From: Pseudanabaena sp. UWO311
GTDB lineage: Bacteria > Cyanobacteriota > Cyanobacteriia > Pseudanabaenales > Pseudanabaenaceae
Direction of reading: 5' to 3'
Assembly (NCBI RefSeq): GCF_006937785.1
Contig: NZ_SJEE01000002.1
Coordinates: 1-64,000, forward strand
Length of the DNA stretch: 64,000 bases
The translations under genes were made by a program, and so were the position numbers. Shown one piece after another: positions 15,215-23,667 of the stretch. The notes beneath the pieces were generated by a model, which saw only the letters and a program-made list of their open reading frames with translations, had not been told where the DNA came from and did no database searches. The number at the start of each line of letters is the position of its first letter. Positions within the stretch are counted from its first letter, which is position 1.

Positions 15215-15682
15215 TTAAGCTAGGTTCTGAATTATCCGATCCAATGTTTTCGCAAACATTTCTTGCTCCGCGCTTGAAATATTTTTAGTTGCTTTTTCAA
15301 GCGTTACAGATCCGATAGGTGGTAAGACTTTCATAAGCTGTTTTCCCTCATCGGTCAGCCAAATTTGTACAACTCGGCGATCGCTTAAATTCCGCTCTCT
15401 TATAACTAGTTGACGCTCTTCCATTCGATCAACTACTCCAGTTAACGTTGCTCCCAATTGCTTTAGCTTATCTGCAATGCCAGTCGTTGAAAGCCCATCT
15501 TCTTCCCAGAGACAACATAAAACTAAATAATGAAATGGAGTTAATCCGTAAGGTTCAAGTCTTTCTAAGAAATCTCGATACATTAATTGGGATACAAGTT
15601 TAAGCTTATGTCCCAAATTATAAGGTGCAAGAGCATATTGCCATTGTTGAAGAAAATCAGCGTCCGAGGATGAGCTAGGCAT
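15215..15682 (-). CDS. MarR family transcriptional regulator
   Basis: The protein is about 155 aa if translation starts at ATG 15682 (MPSSSSDADFL). It has a MarR winged helix: GLTPFHYLVLCCLWEEDGLS, GIADKLKQLGATLTGVVDRM and the wing RNLSDRRVVQIWLTDEGKQL. The open frame continues upstream to 15727, but that extension (VKIVNTLSI) is encoded by the operator-like repeat TACTTAACGTATTAACTATT. I therefore place the start after it. MarR proteins are dimeric repressors released by phenolic ligands. The two shared operators imply autoregulation plus control of the DUF2269-like gene. Confidence 0.88.
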   Translation of the reverse strand: MPSSSSDADFLQQWQYALAPYNLGHKLKLVSQLMYRDFLERLEPYGLTPFHYLVLCCLWEEDGLSTTGIADKLKQLGATLTGVVDRMEERQLVIRERNLSDRRVVQIWLTDEGKQLMKVLPPIGSVTLEKATKNISSAEQEMFAKTLDRIIQNLA

Positions 15683-15699
15683 TGGGATATAAGCAAAGA

Positions 15700-15719
15700 T
15701 ACTTAACGTATTAACTATT
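15700..15719. promoter_or_regulatory. Putative MarR autoregulatory operator
   Basis: TACTTAACGTATTAACTATT is a near-identical copy of the 15147 site, placed 18 bp upstream of the proposed MarR start. It is the reason for rejecting the longer reading frame. Confidence 0.5.
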
Positions 15720-15805
15720 TTAACCAATACCTACGCCAAAATTATTTTGATCTATCAGTGATTTAGTGCGGCGCTTCAATAACATCTTCTAAAGTTTTGC
15801 CATAT

Positions 15806-15889
15806 TGCGATCGCTATTACCGTGAGTCATGATTTCTATGCGATCGCTTTAACGATATATTTTCTACGGGTTTGCTAAAGGCGATCGCT
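15806..15889 (+). repeat. HIP1-bounded repeat, A-B variant
   Basis: Module A (CTATTACCGTGAGTCATGAT) then the ATATATTTTCTACGGGTTTG variant of B, the same variant as at 3231 and 36571. It lies in the promoter gap of the toxin-antitoxin pair. Confidence 0.85.
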
Positions 15890-15950
15890 GTTTGATTTTT
15901 GTAAAGTGGCGGTCATGTTAATCTATAAATATAACTTAGGAAATAAAGCT

Positions 15951-16142
15951 ATGACTGCTGTAGTACAAGAGCTTCTAAACACCTTTGACAACCTAACGTA
16001 CTCAGAAAGACTAGATTTATTGTCAGAAATTCTGAGGCGTACAGTTTATTTAGACTTTGAACCATTATCTGACGAAGAATTAACACTGAATGCCGAGGAT
16101 ATCTTCCTAACACTAGAGGAAGAAGAATTAGCGTATGAATAG
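15951..16142 (+). CDS. Antitoxin of a MazF-type toxin-antitoxin pair
   Basis: This 63-aa acidic protein (MTAVVQELLNTFDNLTYSER, then a C-terminal run rich in Glu and Asp: LTLEEEELAYE) precedes a PemK/MazF toxin and overlaps it by 8 bp. Short acidic tails of this sort usually thread into the toxin's active-site groove. No DNA-binding fold can be recognised with confidence. ATG 15951 follows GGAAATAAAG; a GTG at 15906 would give a longer but unlikely N-terminus. Confidence 0.7.
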   Translation: MTAVVQELLNTFDNLTYSERLDLLSEILRRTVYLDFEPLSDEELTLNAEDIFLTLEEEELAYE

Positions 16143-16470
16143 CCCCTATCGTGGAGAAGTTTGGCTAGTCGATCTTGGCTATGTCGCCAAAGTCAGACCA
16201 TGTTTAGTTGTTAGCATCCCAGCACTAGATAGGGATCGAGCATTAGTAACCCTAGTTCCACATACAACAAGTTTACGCGATTCCAGATTTGAAGTGAAAG
16301 TGAAAGCTAAATTTATACGAGAAGGCGCTTTTGACGTGCAAAATCTCATCACAATCCCTCATGCTAAACTTTTACGCAAACTGGGAGAGCTAACATCAGA
16401 GCAAATGGAAGACTTAGAAGATGTCTTACTCTTATGGTTAGGATTTGATTCCGAAGAAGATGAAGACTAA
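16135..16470 (+). CDS. mazF: MazF/PemK type II toxin (endoribonuclease)
   Basis: This 111-aa protein opens with SPYRGEVWLVDLGY and AKVRPCLVVSIP, the classic MazF/PemK start with the catalytic Arg in K-V-R-P. Next comes VTLVPHTTSLRDSRFEV, which supplies the conserved Thr/Ser. It ends in a Leu/Asp-rich tail. MazF cleaves mRNA at short sequences, causing growth arrest unless the antitoxin is present. It overlaps the antitoxin gene and is flanked on both sides by A/B repeats. Confidence 0.9.
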   Translation: MNSPYRGEVWLVDLGYVAKVRPCLVVSIPALDRDRALVTLVPHTTSLRDSRFEVKVKAKFIREGAFDVQNLITIPHAKLLRKLGELTSEQMEDLEDVLLLWLGFDSEEDED

Positions 16471-16490
16471 CAATGGAAAACTTTGAGAAA

Positions 16491-16594
16491 GGCGATCACT
16501 ATTACTGTGAGTCGTGAGTTCTAGGCGATCGCACCAACAATCTATCTCCTAAAGGCGATTCCTATAACTGTGAGTCGTGATTTTTAGGCGATCA
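16491..16594 (+). repeat. HIP1-bounded repeat, A-B-A
   Basis: CTATTACTGTGAGTCGTGAG / CACCAACAATCTATCTCCTA / CTATAACTGTGAGTCGTGAT. Two of the four HIP1 junctions have decayed (GGCGATCA, GGCGATTC). Confidence 0.85.
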
Positions 16595-16636
16595 GATAAC
16601 CCTTTGGAGTAATAATCTTTTTCGGTGATTAGTTGT

Positions 16637-17002
16637 TTATTGTGAATGCAAGGCAATACAATTACCCTCTGTATCTTCAACCTCAGCAACCCACCCTAGT
16701 TCACCGATTGAGGTCTTGGGGTATAAAACCTTTCCACCCGAAGATACAACTTTCTCTAAAATAGGATCTACTTCATTGACATTAAAGTAAACGCGAGAGC
16801 CTAGTTTAGAAGGTATATAACTTGCTCCTTTAGCTAATGCACCTGTTATTCCTGATGCCATCTCATCAAAAGAGAATAAAGCCATTTCATTTCCATCAAT
16901 CGATACTCTTTCTAAACTATATCCAAAAATAGCCTCGTAAAATAGAATTGCCCGCTCAAGATCTACGACAGGAATTTCAAAATAACCAACAGGGTTTTTC
17001 AT
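16637..17002 (-). CDS. VOC/glyoxalase family protein
   Basis: This 121-aa protein has two VOC halves: GYFEIPVVDLERAILFYEAIFGY at the start and a second half with VYFNVNEVDPILEKVVSSGG and YPKTSIGELGWVAEVEDTEGN. Glu and His residues, for example EIPVVD and IALHSQ, are in the usual metal positions. It may act in glyoxalase, antibiotic-binding or dioxygenase chemistry; the substrate is unknown. The frame is open to 17062, but MKNPVGYFEIPV at 17002 gives the family-standard start. Confidence 0.86.
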   Translation of the reverse strand: MKNPVGYFEIPVVDLERAILFYEAIFGYSLERVSIDGNEMALFSFDEMASGITGALAKGASYIPSKLGSRVYFNVNEVDPILEKVVSSGGKVLYPKTSIGELGWVAEVEDTEGNCIALHSQ

Positions 17003-17059
17003 GTTATTTTTTTGAAGTAAATACTTGTAAATTATACTATAAGATAAACTTAGCCGATT

Positions 17060-17100
17060 CAATTTATCTATCTTTTAAAGATTTGCTGAAGGCGATCGCC
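17060..17100 (+). repeat. Solo B module
   Basis: AATTTATCTATCTTTTAAAG then ATTTGCTGAAGGCGATCGCC, ending 6 bp before the DevA stop. Confidence 0.7.
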
Positions 17101-17105
17101 ATTAA

Positions 17106-17825
17106 TCAATGACCAACTTCAATATTAGGAACGAGCTTACCATCTTCCATATAAACAATGCGATCAGCGATATCGAGGATACGATTGTCGTGAGTGATCA
17201 GGAGTATCGTACAGCCTTTTTGTTTGGCGAGGGTTTGCATGAGTTCCACAACTTCGCGACCCGATTTTTTATCGAGGGCTGCCGTAGGTTCATCGGCTAG
17301 GACGATTTTGGGTTGAGAAACTAGCGCACGGGCGATCGCTACCCGTTGTTTTTGTCCACCAGAGAGGCTATCGGGATAATAATCGAGGCGATGTCCTAGT
17401 CCGACTGCTTCGAGCATCGCAGATGCCTTACCATCAAGATCGGAAGTTCCATCCTCATCGTGAAGTTCTAGAGCCATGCGTACATTTTGTCTAGCCGTGA
17501 GGAAGGTCATCAAATTATGGGCTTGAAAAATATAGCCGATATTGCGGCGGATTTGCACGAGAGAGTTTTTATCAGCACCACGAATTTCTTGATCCAAAAT
17601 TTTTAAACTGCCTTCCTGAGCCGATCGCAACCCGCCCATGAGCGTCAAGAGCGTAGTTTTACCTGAACCAGAAGGTCCCGTCATGATGATGATTTCGCCA
17701 GCATGGATATCGAGATTGATATCAAAAAGCGCCTGTTTGCGTAAGTCACCTTCACCAAAATAATGATTGAGATTTTGGGCTGAGATTACGGGTGTAGATG
17801 GAGCAATGGCAAGTGGGGAATTCAT
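17106..17825 (-). CDS. devA: DevA-type ABC transporter ATP-binding protein
   Basis: This 239-aa ATPase has Walker A TGPSGSGKTT at about 49-58, the Q-loop IFQAHNLM, signature LSGGQKQR, and Walker B/D-loop IVLADEPTAALD, then the switch LLITHD. It is of the LolD/DevA class used by MacB-like exporters with DevB (membrane fusion) and DevC (permease). In heterocyst formers DevBCA exports glycolipids; in other cyanobacteria homologues are drug or lipid exporters. ATG 17825 is chosen from the start MNSPLAIAPS; the longer frame overlaps the upstream gene. It is in a minus-strand run with the GAP-type protein and DevC. Confidence 0.9.
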   Translation of the reverse strand: MNSPLAIAPSTPVISAQNLNHYFGEGDLRKQALFDINLDIHAGEIIIMTGPSGSGKTTLLTLMGGLRSAQEGSLKILDQEIRGADKNSLVQIRRNIGYIFQAHNLMTFLTARQNVRMALELHDEDGTSDLDGKASAMLEAVGLGHRLDYYPDSLSGGQKQRVAIARALVSQPKIVLADEPTAALDKKSGREVVELMQTLAKQKGCTILLITHDNRILDIADRIVYMEDGKLVPNIEVGH

Positions 17826-17827
17826 AA

Positions 17828-18535
17828 CTATAGGAGTTTGATTAGTGGATTTCCAAAGGCGTTGGCAATGCAATAGACGAGGCTATCGGCAATAAAAAAT
17901 ATGCCTAAACCCAAGATTAGAAAACGGATGATGTGAGGAGAATAGATGGCAATATAGCGGTTAATGCGCTGGAGCAGAGTCAAGGCAAAACTTTGACGAT
18001 GAAAGAAAAGATAGATAACAATTAGAGTGATCGGTGGCAGGACAAAAATTAGGTTATAGAGTGCCAAGATACTCATAGTTGATAGGAGATCTAGGTTAGC
18101 GCGGACGATCTGCTCGATCGCTGCAAAATAGGGTAAAGCGGTGGGAAATTCTAAAATCGTTACAGACATTCCTAACAGGAAAGTTTTTGCCAAATTTAAT
18201 TTATGCGGTGCTTTTGCTGGTTCAGATTGAGTAGTAATTCGGAGAGTAACGCCTACTATCAATAAAATTATGCCCGTCAGAAATTGAATTATATAAAATA
18301 ATGGCGTAGACAAAGAGAATCCAGAGTTTACAATCACGGTCTGAATTAATCTATCTAAGCCCAATACTGCTAATAATCCCGATGTCCAATAGGCGAAAAA
18401 TATGCCAATTACAAAGGCGATCGATCGCGGAACTGGTTTTGTCGTTCCTAGCAAATAGACTTGTAAGGCGATCGCCGATGGATTAAGGCTATCGAGTGCT
18501 GCGATCGCCATTAGTGATGGAAGTAAGGCTGACAT
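17828..18535 (-). CDS. GAP/Sap family membrane protein (LysE-like)
   Basis: This 235-aa protein has about six membrane segments. It starts MSALLPSLMAIAALDSLNPSAIA, resembling the GAP/Sap family start in which a D-x-x-N-P motif is conserved. In mycobacteria, such Sap/GAP proteins assist export of sulfolipids or glycopeptidolipids through ABC or MmpL exporters. A role in exporting a glycolipid together with DevA/DevC and the adjacent glycosyltransferase is a reasonable inference. The spacing is 2 bp to DevA and 16 bp from DevC, so all are likely one transcript. Confidence 0.82.
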   Translation of the reverse strand: MSALLPSLMAIAALDSLNPSAIALQVYLLGTTKPVPRSIAFVIGIFFAYWTSGLLAVLGLDRLIQTVIVNSGFSLSTPLFYIIQFLTGIILLIVGVTLRITTQSEPAKAPHKLNLAKTFLLGMSVTILEFPTALPYFAAIEQIVRANLDLLSTMSILALYNLIFVLPPITLIVIYLFFHRQSFALTLLQRINRYIAIYSPHIIRFLILGLGIFFIADSLVYCIANAFGNPLIKLL

Positions 18536-18551
18536 AAAGTTTAAAAAATAA

Positions 18552-19724
18552 TTAGAAAATATCAGCAGGATCGGCGGTCTGGAGTTTTCGCATGGCGATC
18601 GCGCCTGAAGTTACGCACATGATTACAGTCATCACAAAGACAGAAATGGCACGTTCTAACGTCATTTTGATGGGTAGCATGGTGGCGGCGTAGGTCACTT
18701 GATAGAGTCCAACGGAAAGAAGGAAACTAGGCAGAAAACCCAGACAAGCTAACAAAAGAGCCTCTTGGAAAAGGATACTCAAGAGAAATCGATCGCTATA
18801 GCCCATCGCCTTGAGAGTGGCATATTCCGCAAGGTGATCGGAGACATCGGAATAGAGAATTTGATAGACAATCACGATGCCGACAATAAAGCCCATCGCC
18901 ACGCCCAAACCAAAGATGAAGCCGATACTGGTTCCCGTTTCCCAATAGCTTTTTTCGACACCTGCCCATTCTTCTGTGGTCAGCACACGCAGATCGCCCG
19001 ATAGCAGATTGGCGAGTTCCCTTTTGACTTGCTGAACGTCGGCTCCTTCTTTTAGATGAATTAGCCCCATTTCAATGCGATCGCTGCGTCGGTCTGGAAA
19101 TAAACGTAAAAAAGTTGCGTCACTGGTGATGATATTGCCATCAGCAGCAAAGGAAGAACCAACCTCAAACAGTCCGCCAACCTGTACCAATTTATTATTT
19201 AGCTGGGCTTCCAGTTCGCCCTTTTGCATAAACATATTCGCCACATCGCCATATTCTGGACGACCAGCGCGATCAAACAGGACGCGATCGAGTTGTTGAA
19301 TCTGGGGAATTTGCTGAGCAGGATCGGGCAGCCTAACGCTAGGATTACCTGCATCAACTCCCCAGATAAGAATGGCGCGATTTTGGCGAGTTTCAGGATT
19401 GCGCCATTGACCAGCAACGGAAATGTACAGAGGAGAAACAGATTTAACTTGAGGATGGGCGAGGGTTTGGTAAAGGCGATCGCGTTGGAAATTTGGAGTG
19501 GAGATGAGAGTTTGAAATTGCGTACTAGCGATCGCTAAATCTGCCTGAATTAATTCGCGATAGGGTTTCATCGCTGAATCATAGAGCGCTCCTTCAAAAC
19601 CCATCTGCACGAACATCAAGATATCAGCAAAGGCTATACCCGATAGCGCCACAATAAAGCGAACTTTATTACGAGTCAGTTGGAGCCAAGCAAGGGGAGT
19701 TTTTCGCAGCAATTTACGCAACAT
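18552..19724 (-). CDS. devC: DevC-type ABC transporter permease
   Basis: This 390-aa protein has the DevC architecture. An N-terminal membrane helix follows LAWLQLTRNKVRFIVALSGI, then a periplasmic domain of about 200 residues (GQWRNPETR...GVDAGNPSVRLPD), then three C-terminal helices (IGFIFGLGVAMGFIVGIVIV, FLLSILFQEALLLACLGFL, AISVFVMTVIMCVTSGAIAM). It ends in KLQTADPADIF, the typical DevC tail. It forms the membrane channel for the ATPase at 17106 and the DevB at 22450. Adjacent to the GAP protein (16-bp gap) and to the glycosyltransferase (18-bp gap). Confidence 0.92.
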   Translation of the reverse strand: MLRKLLRKTPLAWLQLTRNKVRFIVALSGIAFADILMFVQMGFEGALYDSAMKPYRELIQADLAIASTQFQTLISTPNFQRDRLYQTLAHPQVKSVSPLYISVAGQWRNPETRQNRAILIWGVDAGNPSVRLPDPAQQIPQIQQLDRVLFDRAGRPEYGDVANMFMQKGELEAQLNNKLVQVGGLFEVGSSFAADGNIITSDATFLRLFPDRRSDRIEMGLIHLKEGADVQQVKRELANLLSGDLRVLTTEEWAGVEKSYWETGTSIGFIFGLGVAMGFIVGIVIVYQILYSDVSDHLAEYATLKAMGYSDRFLLSILFQEALLLACLGFLPSFLLSVGLYQVTYAATMLPIKMTLERAISVFVMTVIMCVTSGAIAMRKLQTADPADIF

Positions 19725-19742
19725 AGTTCCTCTCTGTAGTTT

Positions 19743-21002
19743 TTAATATTCAATTTGGTTGACGATGGCGACTGCCTTGGCAATTCCATTTTCAGCCCGA
19801 ATTTTCTCGCCTAAATTGGCTGCTGTTTCACACATTGAGCGATCTGTGACCGCCATTTGTATGGCTTCTGCAAGATTTTCCGCAGTCAGCTTTTTGCGGG
19901 GAATTGGTTTAGTTCCACCGCCTAATTCAGCAATGCGATTACCCCAAAATGGTTGATCGCCAAAGAAGGGAATCACAATGCTGGGAACTCCTGCTCTAAG
20001 AGCCGCAGATGTCGTACCAGCACCACCGTGATGGACTACCGCCGCCACATAGGGAAAGATAAAAGCATGGGGAATGGAATCCACTATAAAGACCGTATCT
20101 GGCAAATCCCGCTTACTCAACCCGCCCCAACCAGATTGCAAGATGGCGCGTTGCCCTGCGATCGCGATCGCATTTAAAACAAGATCGGCTGTTGCCTCTG
20201 GGTTACGATTCCCCATGCTACCAAACCCCACAAATACAGGTGGCGCTCCCTCAAGTAAAAAATCCATCAAGTCTTTGGATGGAGTCCAATTGGGATCTTC
20301 ATCTAATAACCAATATCCAGTGACATGGGTATTTTGCCAATCGGAGGGTGGATTAATTATCGATGGACTAAACCCATAGAGAACAGGAAAACGCTGCAAA
20401 TGTGGGGAATTGTAAGTACCTAAAAACGGGGCAGCAGGTAGTTCCAAAACTTGCTTTCTTGCTAGTTCATCACCTTGGCGGGTTCCTTGCCACATGATCT
20501 GTCGAAATAGCACATGGGACAACCAATTAACATAACTACCGAGTTTTGCTAATGATTTAGGAAATAGAATCGCAGGAAAGGCTTTAGTGGGGGTAAATGG
20601 AAAGATATAGGCTTGAAGCAATGGTAGATGGAACTTTTCGGCAAGTGCAAGACTGAGGAATAAGCCACCTACACCTGTAATCAGCAAATCCACATCCTGA
20701 CAAGCTATCAAACTGTCTTTTGCCCAATCGATCGCAGCGCGTTTAGTTGCTTTTGTCGCTTCCGCGTTAATCGCCAGAAAATCCCCTTTTTCCGTTAACT
20801 CACGCATCTTGGGAGTTTCCATAAATTCCTGTACATTCCCAGTCATGGGGAAAAACTCCAGCCCATGCGAACTGACAAGGGATTCAAAGTTTTCATGAGT
20901 TGCCATTCGCACGTTGTGCCCTGCTTTTTGCAATCCTTTACCCAAAGCAATATAGGGTTGAACATCGCCTCGACTTCCTAGAGAAATAATCGCAATTCGC
21001 AT
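19743..21002 (-). CDS. UGT/MGT-type glycosyltransferase (GT1, sterol/flavonoid-like)
   Basis: This 419-aa GT-B enzyme has the N-terminal phrase MRIAIISLGSRGDVQPYIALG typical of sterol-glucosyltransferase-like GT1 enzymes. Its C-terminal donor-binding motif is AAVVHHGGAGTTSAALRAG, followed by PFFGDQPFWGNRIAELG. It should transfer a sugar from a nucleotide-sugar onto a hydrophobic acceptor. ATG 21002 is preceded by AAGGAAGG at a good distance; the longer frame to 21032 is not supported. Its position ahead of DevC, the GAP protein and DevA suggests it makes the lipid the exporter carries. It is divergent from the TetR gene. Confidence 0.9.
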   Translation of the reverse strand: MRIAIISLGSRGDVQPYIALGKGLQKAGHNVRMATHENFESLVSSHGLEFFPMTGNVQEFMETPKMRELTEKGDFLAINAEATKATKRAAIDWAKDSLIACQDVDLLITGVGGLFLSLALAEKFHLPLLQAYIFPFTPTKAFPAILFPKSLAKLGSYVNWLSHVLFRQIMWQGTRQGDELARKQVLELPAAPFLGTYNSPHLQRFPVLYGFSPSIINPPSDWQNTHVTGYWLLDEDPNWTPSKDLMDFLLEGAPPVFVGFGSMGNRNPEATADLVLNAIAIAGQRAILQSGWGGLSKRDLPDTVFIVDSIPHAFIFPYVAAVVHHGGAGTTSAALRAGVPSIVIPFFGDQPFWGNRIAELGGGTKPIPRKKLTAENLAEAIQMAVTDRSMCETAANLGEKIRAENGIAKAVAIVNQIEY

Positions 21003-21052
21003 AAACAATCCTTCCTTTTTACAACAAATCAAGAGACTTGCCTGATATAATG

Positions 21053-21074
21053 TGAGTAATTGCTCATATTTTAT
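21053..21074 (+). promoter_or_regulatory. Putative TetR operator
   Basis: TGAGTAATTGCTCA (21053-21066) is a near-palindrome and overlaps ATTGCTCATATTTTAT, the motif shared with 1095-1110. It lies between the divergent glycosyltransferase and TetR starts. Confidence 0.5.
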
Positions 21075-21134
21075 AGCTACTTTAGAGTGCCTGACAACTC
21101 GCCTTTTTTGAACTTTTTTTGATATTTGTGACCT

Positions 21135-21755
21135 ATGACCAAACCCTTACAAAAGCCGCGTAAACTGCCAAAACAGGAGCGTTCTCAAGCAACTGTTAGC
21201 TCTATTCTGATCGCCGCAACTCGCATTTTGACCGAAGAAGGATACGACAAATTCAATACAAATCGAGTCGCGGAACTTGCAGGTGTGAGTGTTGGCTCAC
21301 TGTACCAATACTTTCCCAATAAGGCGGCGTTGCTTTATGCTTTGGGAGAGCATCATGCGAATGAGATGGAGCGGTTAGCGCAACACCATCTAGAAGATCT
21401 AGGCGATCGCTCAATCCTAGAAGTACTTCAGCAGATTATCAAAGCGGTTTTAGCGGCTTATGCGGTGAACCCTAAACTCTATCGCATCCTGCATCAACAG
21501 GTTCCCCGTAGTGAGGAGATGCAAAAACTAGATGATGCCAGAATTGAGCAAATGTTGCACGCATTTCTGGCTCTGCATCGTGATCAACTGCGACCCCAAA
21601 ATCTGGATATAACAGTTTTTATCATTAGCCGCACAATCAAAGCCCTGCTCTATGATGCAATAGCCGATCGCCCAAATCTGCTCAAGAATGGCGAACTCGA
21701 ACAAGAACTTATGAGAATGTTGTCATCCTATTTGATGAGTCCAAACTCGCTGTGA
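21135..21755 (+). CDS. TetR/AcrR family transcriptional regulator (paralogue of the 419-1042 TetR)
   Basis: This 206-aa protein has the TetR HTH with GVSVGSLYQYFPNKA at 50-64. About two thirds of the N-terminal 100 residues are identical to the TetR at 419-1042, and the same tail PENLxxxVFIxxRTxxAL pattern is present (LDITVFIISRTIKAL). It likely represses the divergent glycosyltransferase gene and, through it, the exporter run. The ORF end overlaps the convergent GNAT gene by 28 bp. The two paralogues probably arose by duplication and share an operator motif. Confidence 0.92.
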   Translation: MTKPLQKPRKLPKQERSQATVSSILIAATRILTEEGYDKFNTNRVAELAGVSVGSLYQYFPNKAALLYALGEHHANEMERLAQHHLEDLGDRSILEVLQQIIKAVLAAYAVNPKLYRILHQQVPRSEEMQKLDDARIEQMLHAFLALHRDQLRPQNLDITVFIISRTIKALLYDAIADRPNLLKNGELEQELMRMLSSYLMSPNSL

Positions 21756-22429
21756 TTTGGCGATCGCATCATCATCCATAAAGGTGGTGCATCGTTGAGA
21801 ACTCGCAGTTCCTCTCGCACCACAAATCCATGCCGTTGATATAATTTGACGGCGCGAGGGGTGGAAGTAAAGAGATAGCAAATCTCACCTTGGCGATCGG
21901 CTTGCTGCAAAATAGGCTGCAATAGCAGATTGCCAATTCCTTTGCCTTGCGCGTTCGGTGATATAGCTAATCCATCCAGATACCAGTGCGGGGTTGGACA
22001 GTCACGCAGGCGATAGGCTTCCGTTTTGGTCAAGGTGTTAAGTACTCGGCTTGTAGAACGAAAACCGCTCTGTAGAAATATTTCAAAAATTAAGGGAAGT
22101 GATTGTAATAATGAAGGTGACTTAGCGTTAGGAGGCAACCAACTGGCAATCCCTAATAGTTGAGCGTTCATCGAAGCCGAAGTATCGCTATGTTCTTGAC
22201 CACTGTAATAGACATGTCCTAAATGAATGTCATGATTTATCGTCTTGCTCCAAGCTTTTTCGAGGATTTCTAAGCGATCGCTTTCATTGGGCATAAGATA
22301 GCAAGATAGAGGATCGGGAAAGAAGGTTGTCGCCATCATTTTTGCAGCAACAGAAATTTGAGATTGTTGAAGAGAAAGGATTTGCGGCTCTTCATTCCTA
22401 ACATTCATTTTGTCATTGAGAATATTCAT
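21728..22429 (-). CDS. GNAT N-acetyltransferase
   Basis: This 233-aa GNAT has the acetyl-CoA loop in WYLDGLAISPNAQGKGIGNLL (consensus Q/R-x-x-G-x-G/A) and the C-terminal PRAVKLYQRHGFVVREE. The N-terminal half has MMATTFFPDPLSCYLMPNES, a phrase found in N-acetyltransferases related to drug or polyamine resistance. The acceptor is unknown. It follows DevB on the same strand with a 20-bp gap and is convergent with the TetR gene at 21135. Confidence 0.84.
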   Translation of the reverse strand: MNILNDKMNVRNEEPQILSLQQSQISVAAKMMATTFFPDPLSCYLMPNESDRLEILEKAWSKTINHDIHLGHVYYSGQEHSDTSASMNAQLLGIASWLPPNAKSPSLLQSLPLIFEIFLQSGFRSTSRVLNTLTKTEAYRLRDCPTPHWYLDGLAISPNAQGKGIGNLLLQPILQQADRQGEICYLFTSTPRAVKLYQRHGFVVREELRVLNDAPPLWMMMRSPNHSEFGLIK

Positions 22430-22449
22430 AAATATACCTCCTGATGATA

Positions 22450-23631
22450 TTAATTTGTGGATGAAAGCTGGATCTTGCCTTGAACTTGTAAGTTGGTAAA
22501 AGCTGCAACGCGGCGGCTATCCTCTGGGCTTAAACGTACCTTGACCTCAATCACGCGGCGATCGAGATTCTCTCCTGCTTGGTTTGTTGCTTGTCGCTGA
22601 CGTTCAACTTGTAAACCAACTTGAGAAACAATACCCTTTACTTCGCCTTGAAATGCTTGCCCTGTAATTGTTGCCGATTGTCCAACTTTGACGCGATCAA
22701 TCTCCGTTTGATAGATTTCTAGCACAGCAACCATGCGATCGGTTGCGCCTAATTCGACGATGCCGTCATTGCTAACCTTTTCCCCTAATCGCGTGCGGAT
22801 TTTGAGGACTTGTCCATCTCTAGGAGCACGAATATAGGCTTGGGCGAGGTTGGTCTCTGCCCGTTTGAGAGCAGCGATCGCACTGTCAACTTCTCTAGCT
22901 TTGGTGACAATATCTACAGGACGAACTTCGGCAATGCGATCGCGAGTACTAGTTGCTTCAAGAACTTGGGCTTGCAGGGTATTAGCAAGGCGATCGCGGT
23001 TGCTCAGAGCTTCCTGTAACTGAGCGCGAGTTGTTTCCGCAGTGAGGCGTTTAGTATCTAAGACCGAAGAAGAAACTGCTCCTTGGGCATAGAGTTGTTG
23101 GAACCGAGCCAACTCTGTCTCCGCAGTACGAACTTCCGATTGCCAACGGGAAATCGTCGCAGACTGGGCAGCCTCGCCACCGCGCAAATCTGCTTGCAAG
23201 CGCACGATTGTTGCTTCTTGGGCTTGAATTTCCGACTGTTTCGCACCAGCACTAACTCTTGCAAATTCTGCTTGAGCAATCTGCACCTGAGCCTTAGCTT
23301 GCGCCATTTCATCAGCAAAGCGATCGCTAGCATCTAGTACAGCGATAATCTCACCTGATTTCACCCGATCGCCTACTTGGACGCGCAATTCCTTGAGGCG
23401 ATCTCCATCTAGAGCGACAGGAGCTGCTAAACGCATGACTTCTCCTTCTGGTTCCAATCGCCCCAGTGCCGTTACGGGTAGAGGTGCACTAGCGATCGCT
23501 GAAGTATTATTGGTAATATTGGGCTTGCTCGAAGAGACAACGCTATAAATAGAAATTCCTGTAGCTAGAGTTGCAAGGAAAATTCCCCCAAGCCAAAGAT
23601 GGCGGGAGTTAAAAAAAGAGTGAGATGTCAT
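22450..23631 (-). CDS. devB: DevB/HlyD-type membrane fusion protein
   Basis: This 393-aa protein has an N-terminal membrane helix (LWLGGIFLATLATGISIYSV) followed by the DevB-like start GRLEPEGEVMRLAAPVALDG. A long coiled-coil hairpin (about 90-250, rich in Ala, Gln, Glu and Arg) comes next, then a barrel domain with VLKIRTRLGEKVSNDGIVELG. It connects DevC/DevA to the outer-membrane TolC channel. It is the first exporter gene downstream of the TetR at 23668 (36-bp gap). The exporter genes are split: DevB here, DevC and DevA at 17-20 kb behind a plus-strand TetR. Confidence 0.93.
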   Translation of the reverse strand: MTSHSFFNSRHLWLGGIFLATLATGISIYSVVSSSKPNITNNTSAIASAPLPVTALGRLEPEGEVMRLAAPVALDGDRLKELRVQVGDRVKSGEIIAVLDASDRFADEMAQAKAQVQIAQAEFARVSAGAKQSEIQAQEATIVRLQADLRGGEAAQSATISRWQSEVRTAETELARFQQLYAQGAVSSSVLDTKRLTAETTRAQLQEALSNRDRLANTLQAQVLEATSTRDRIAEVRPVDIVTKAREVDSAIAALKRAETNLAQAYIRAPRDGQVLKIRTRLGEKVSNDGIVELGATDRMVAVLEIYQTEIDRVKVGQSATITGQAFQGEVKGIVSQVGLQVERQRQATNQAGENLDRRVIEVKVRLSPEDSRRVAAFTNLQVQGKIQLSSTN

Positions 23632-23667
23632 ATTTTACTAATCCATTTCAAAGAAATTTAGCAAGCT

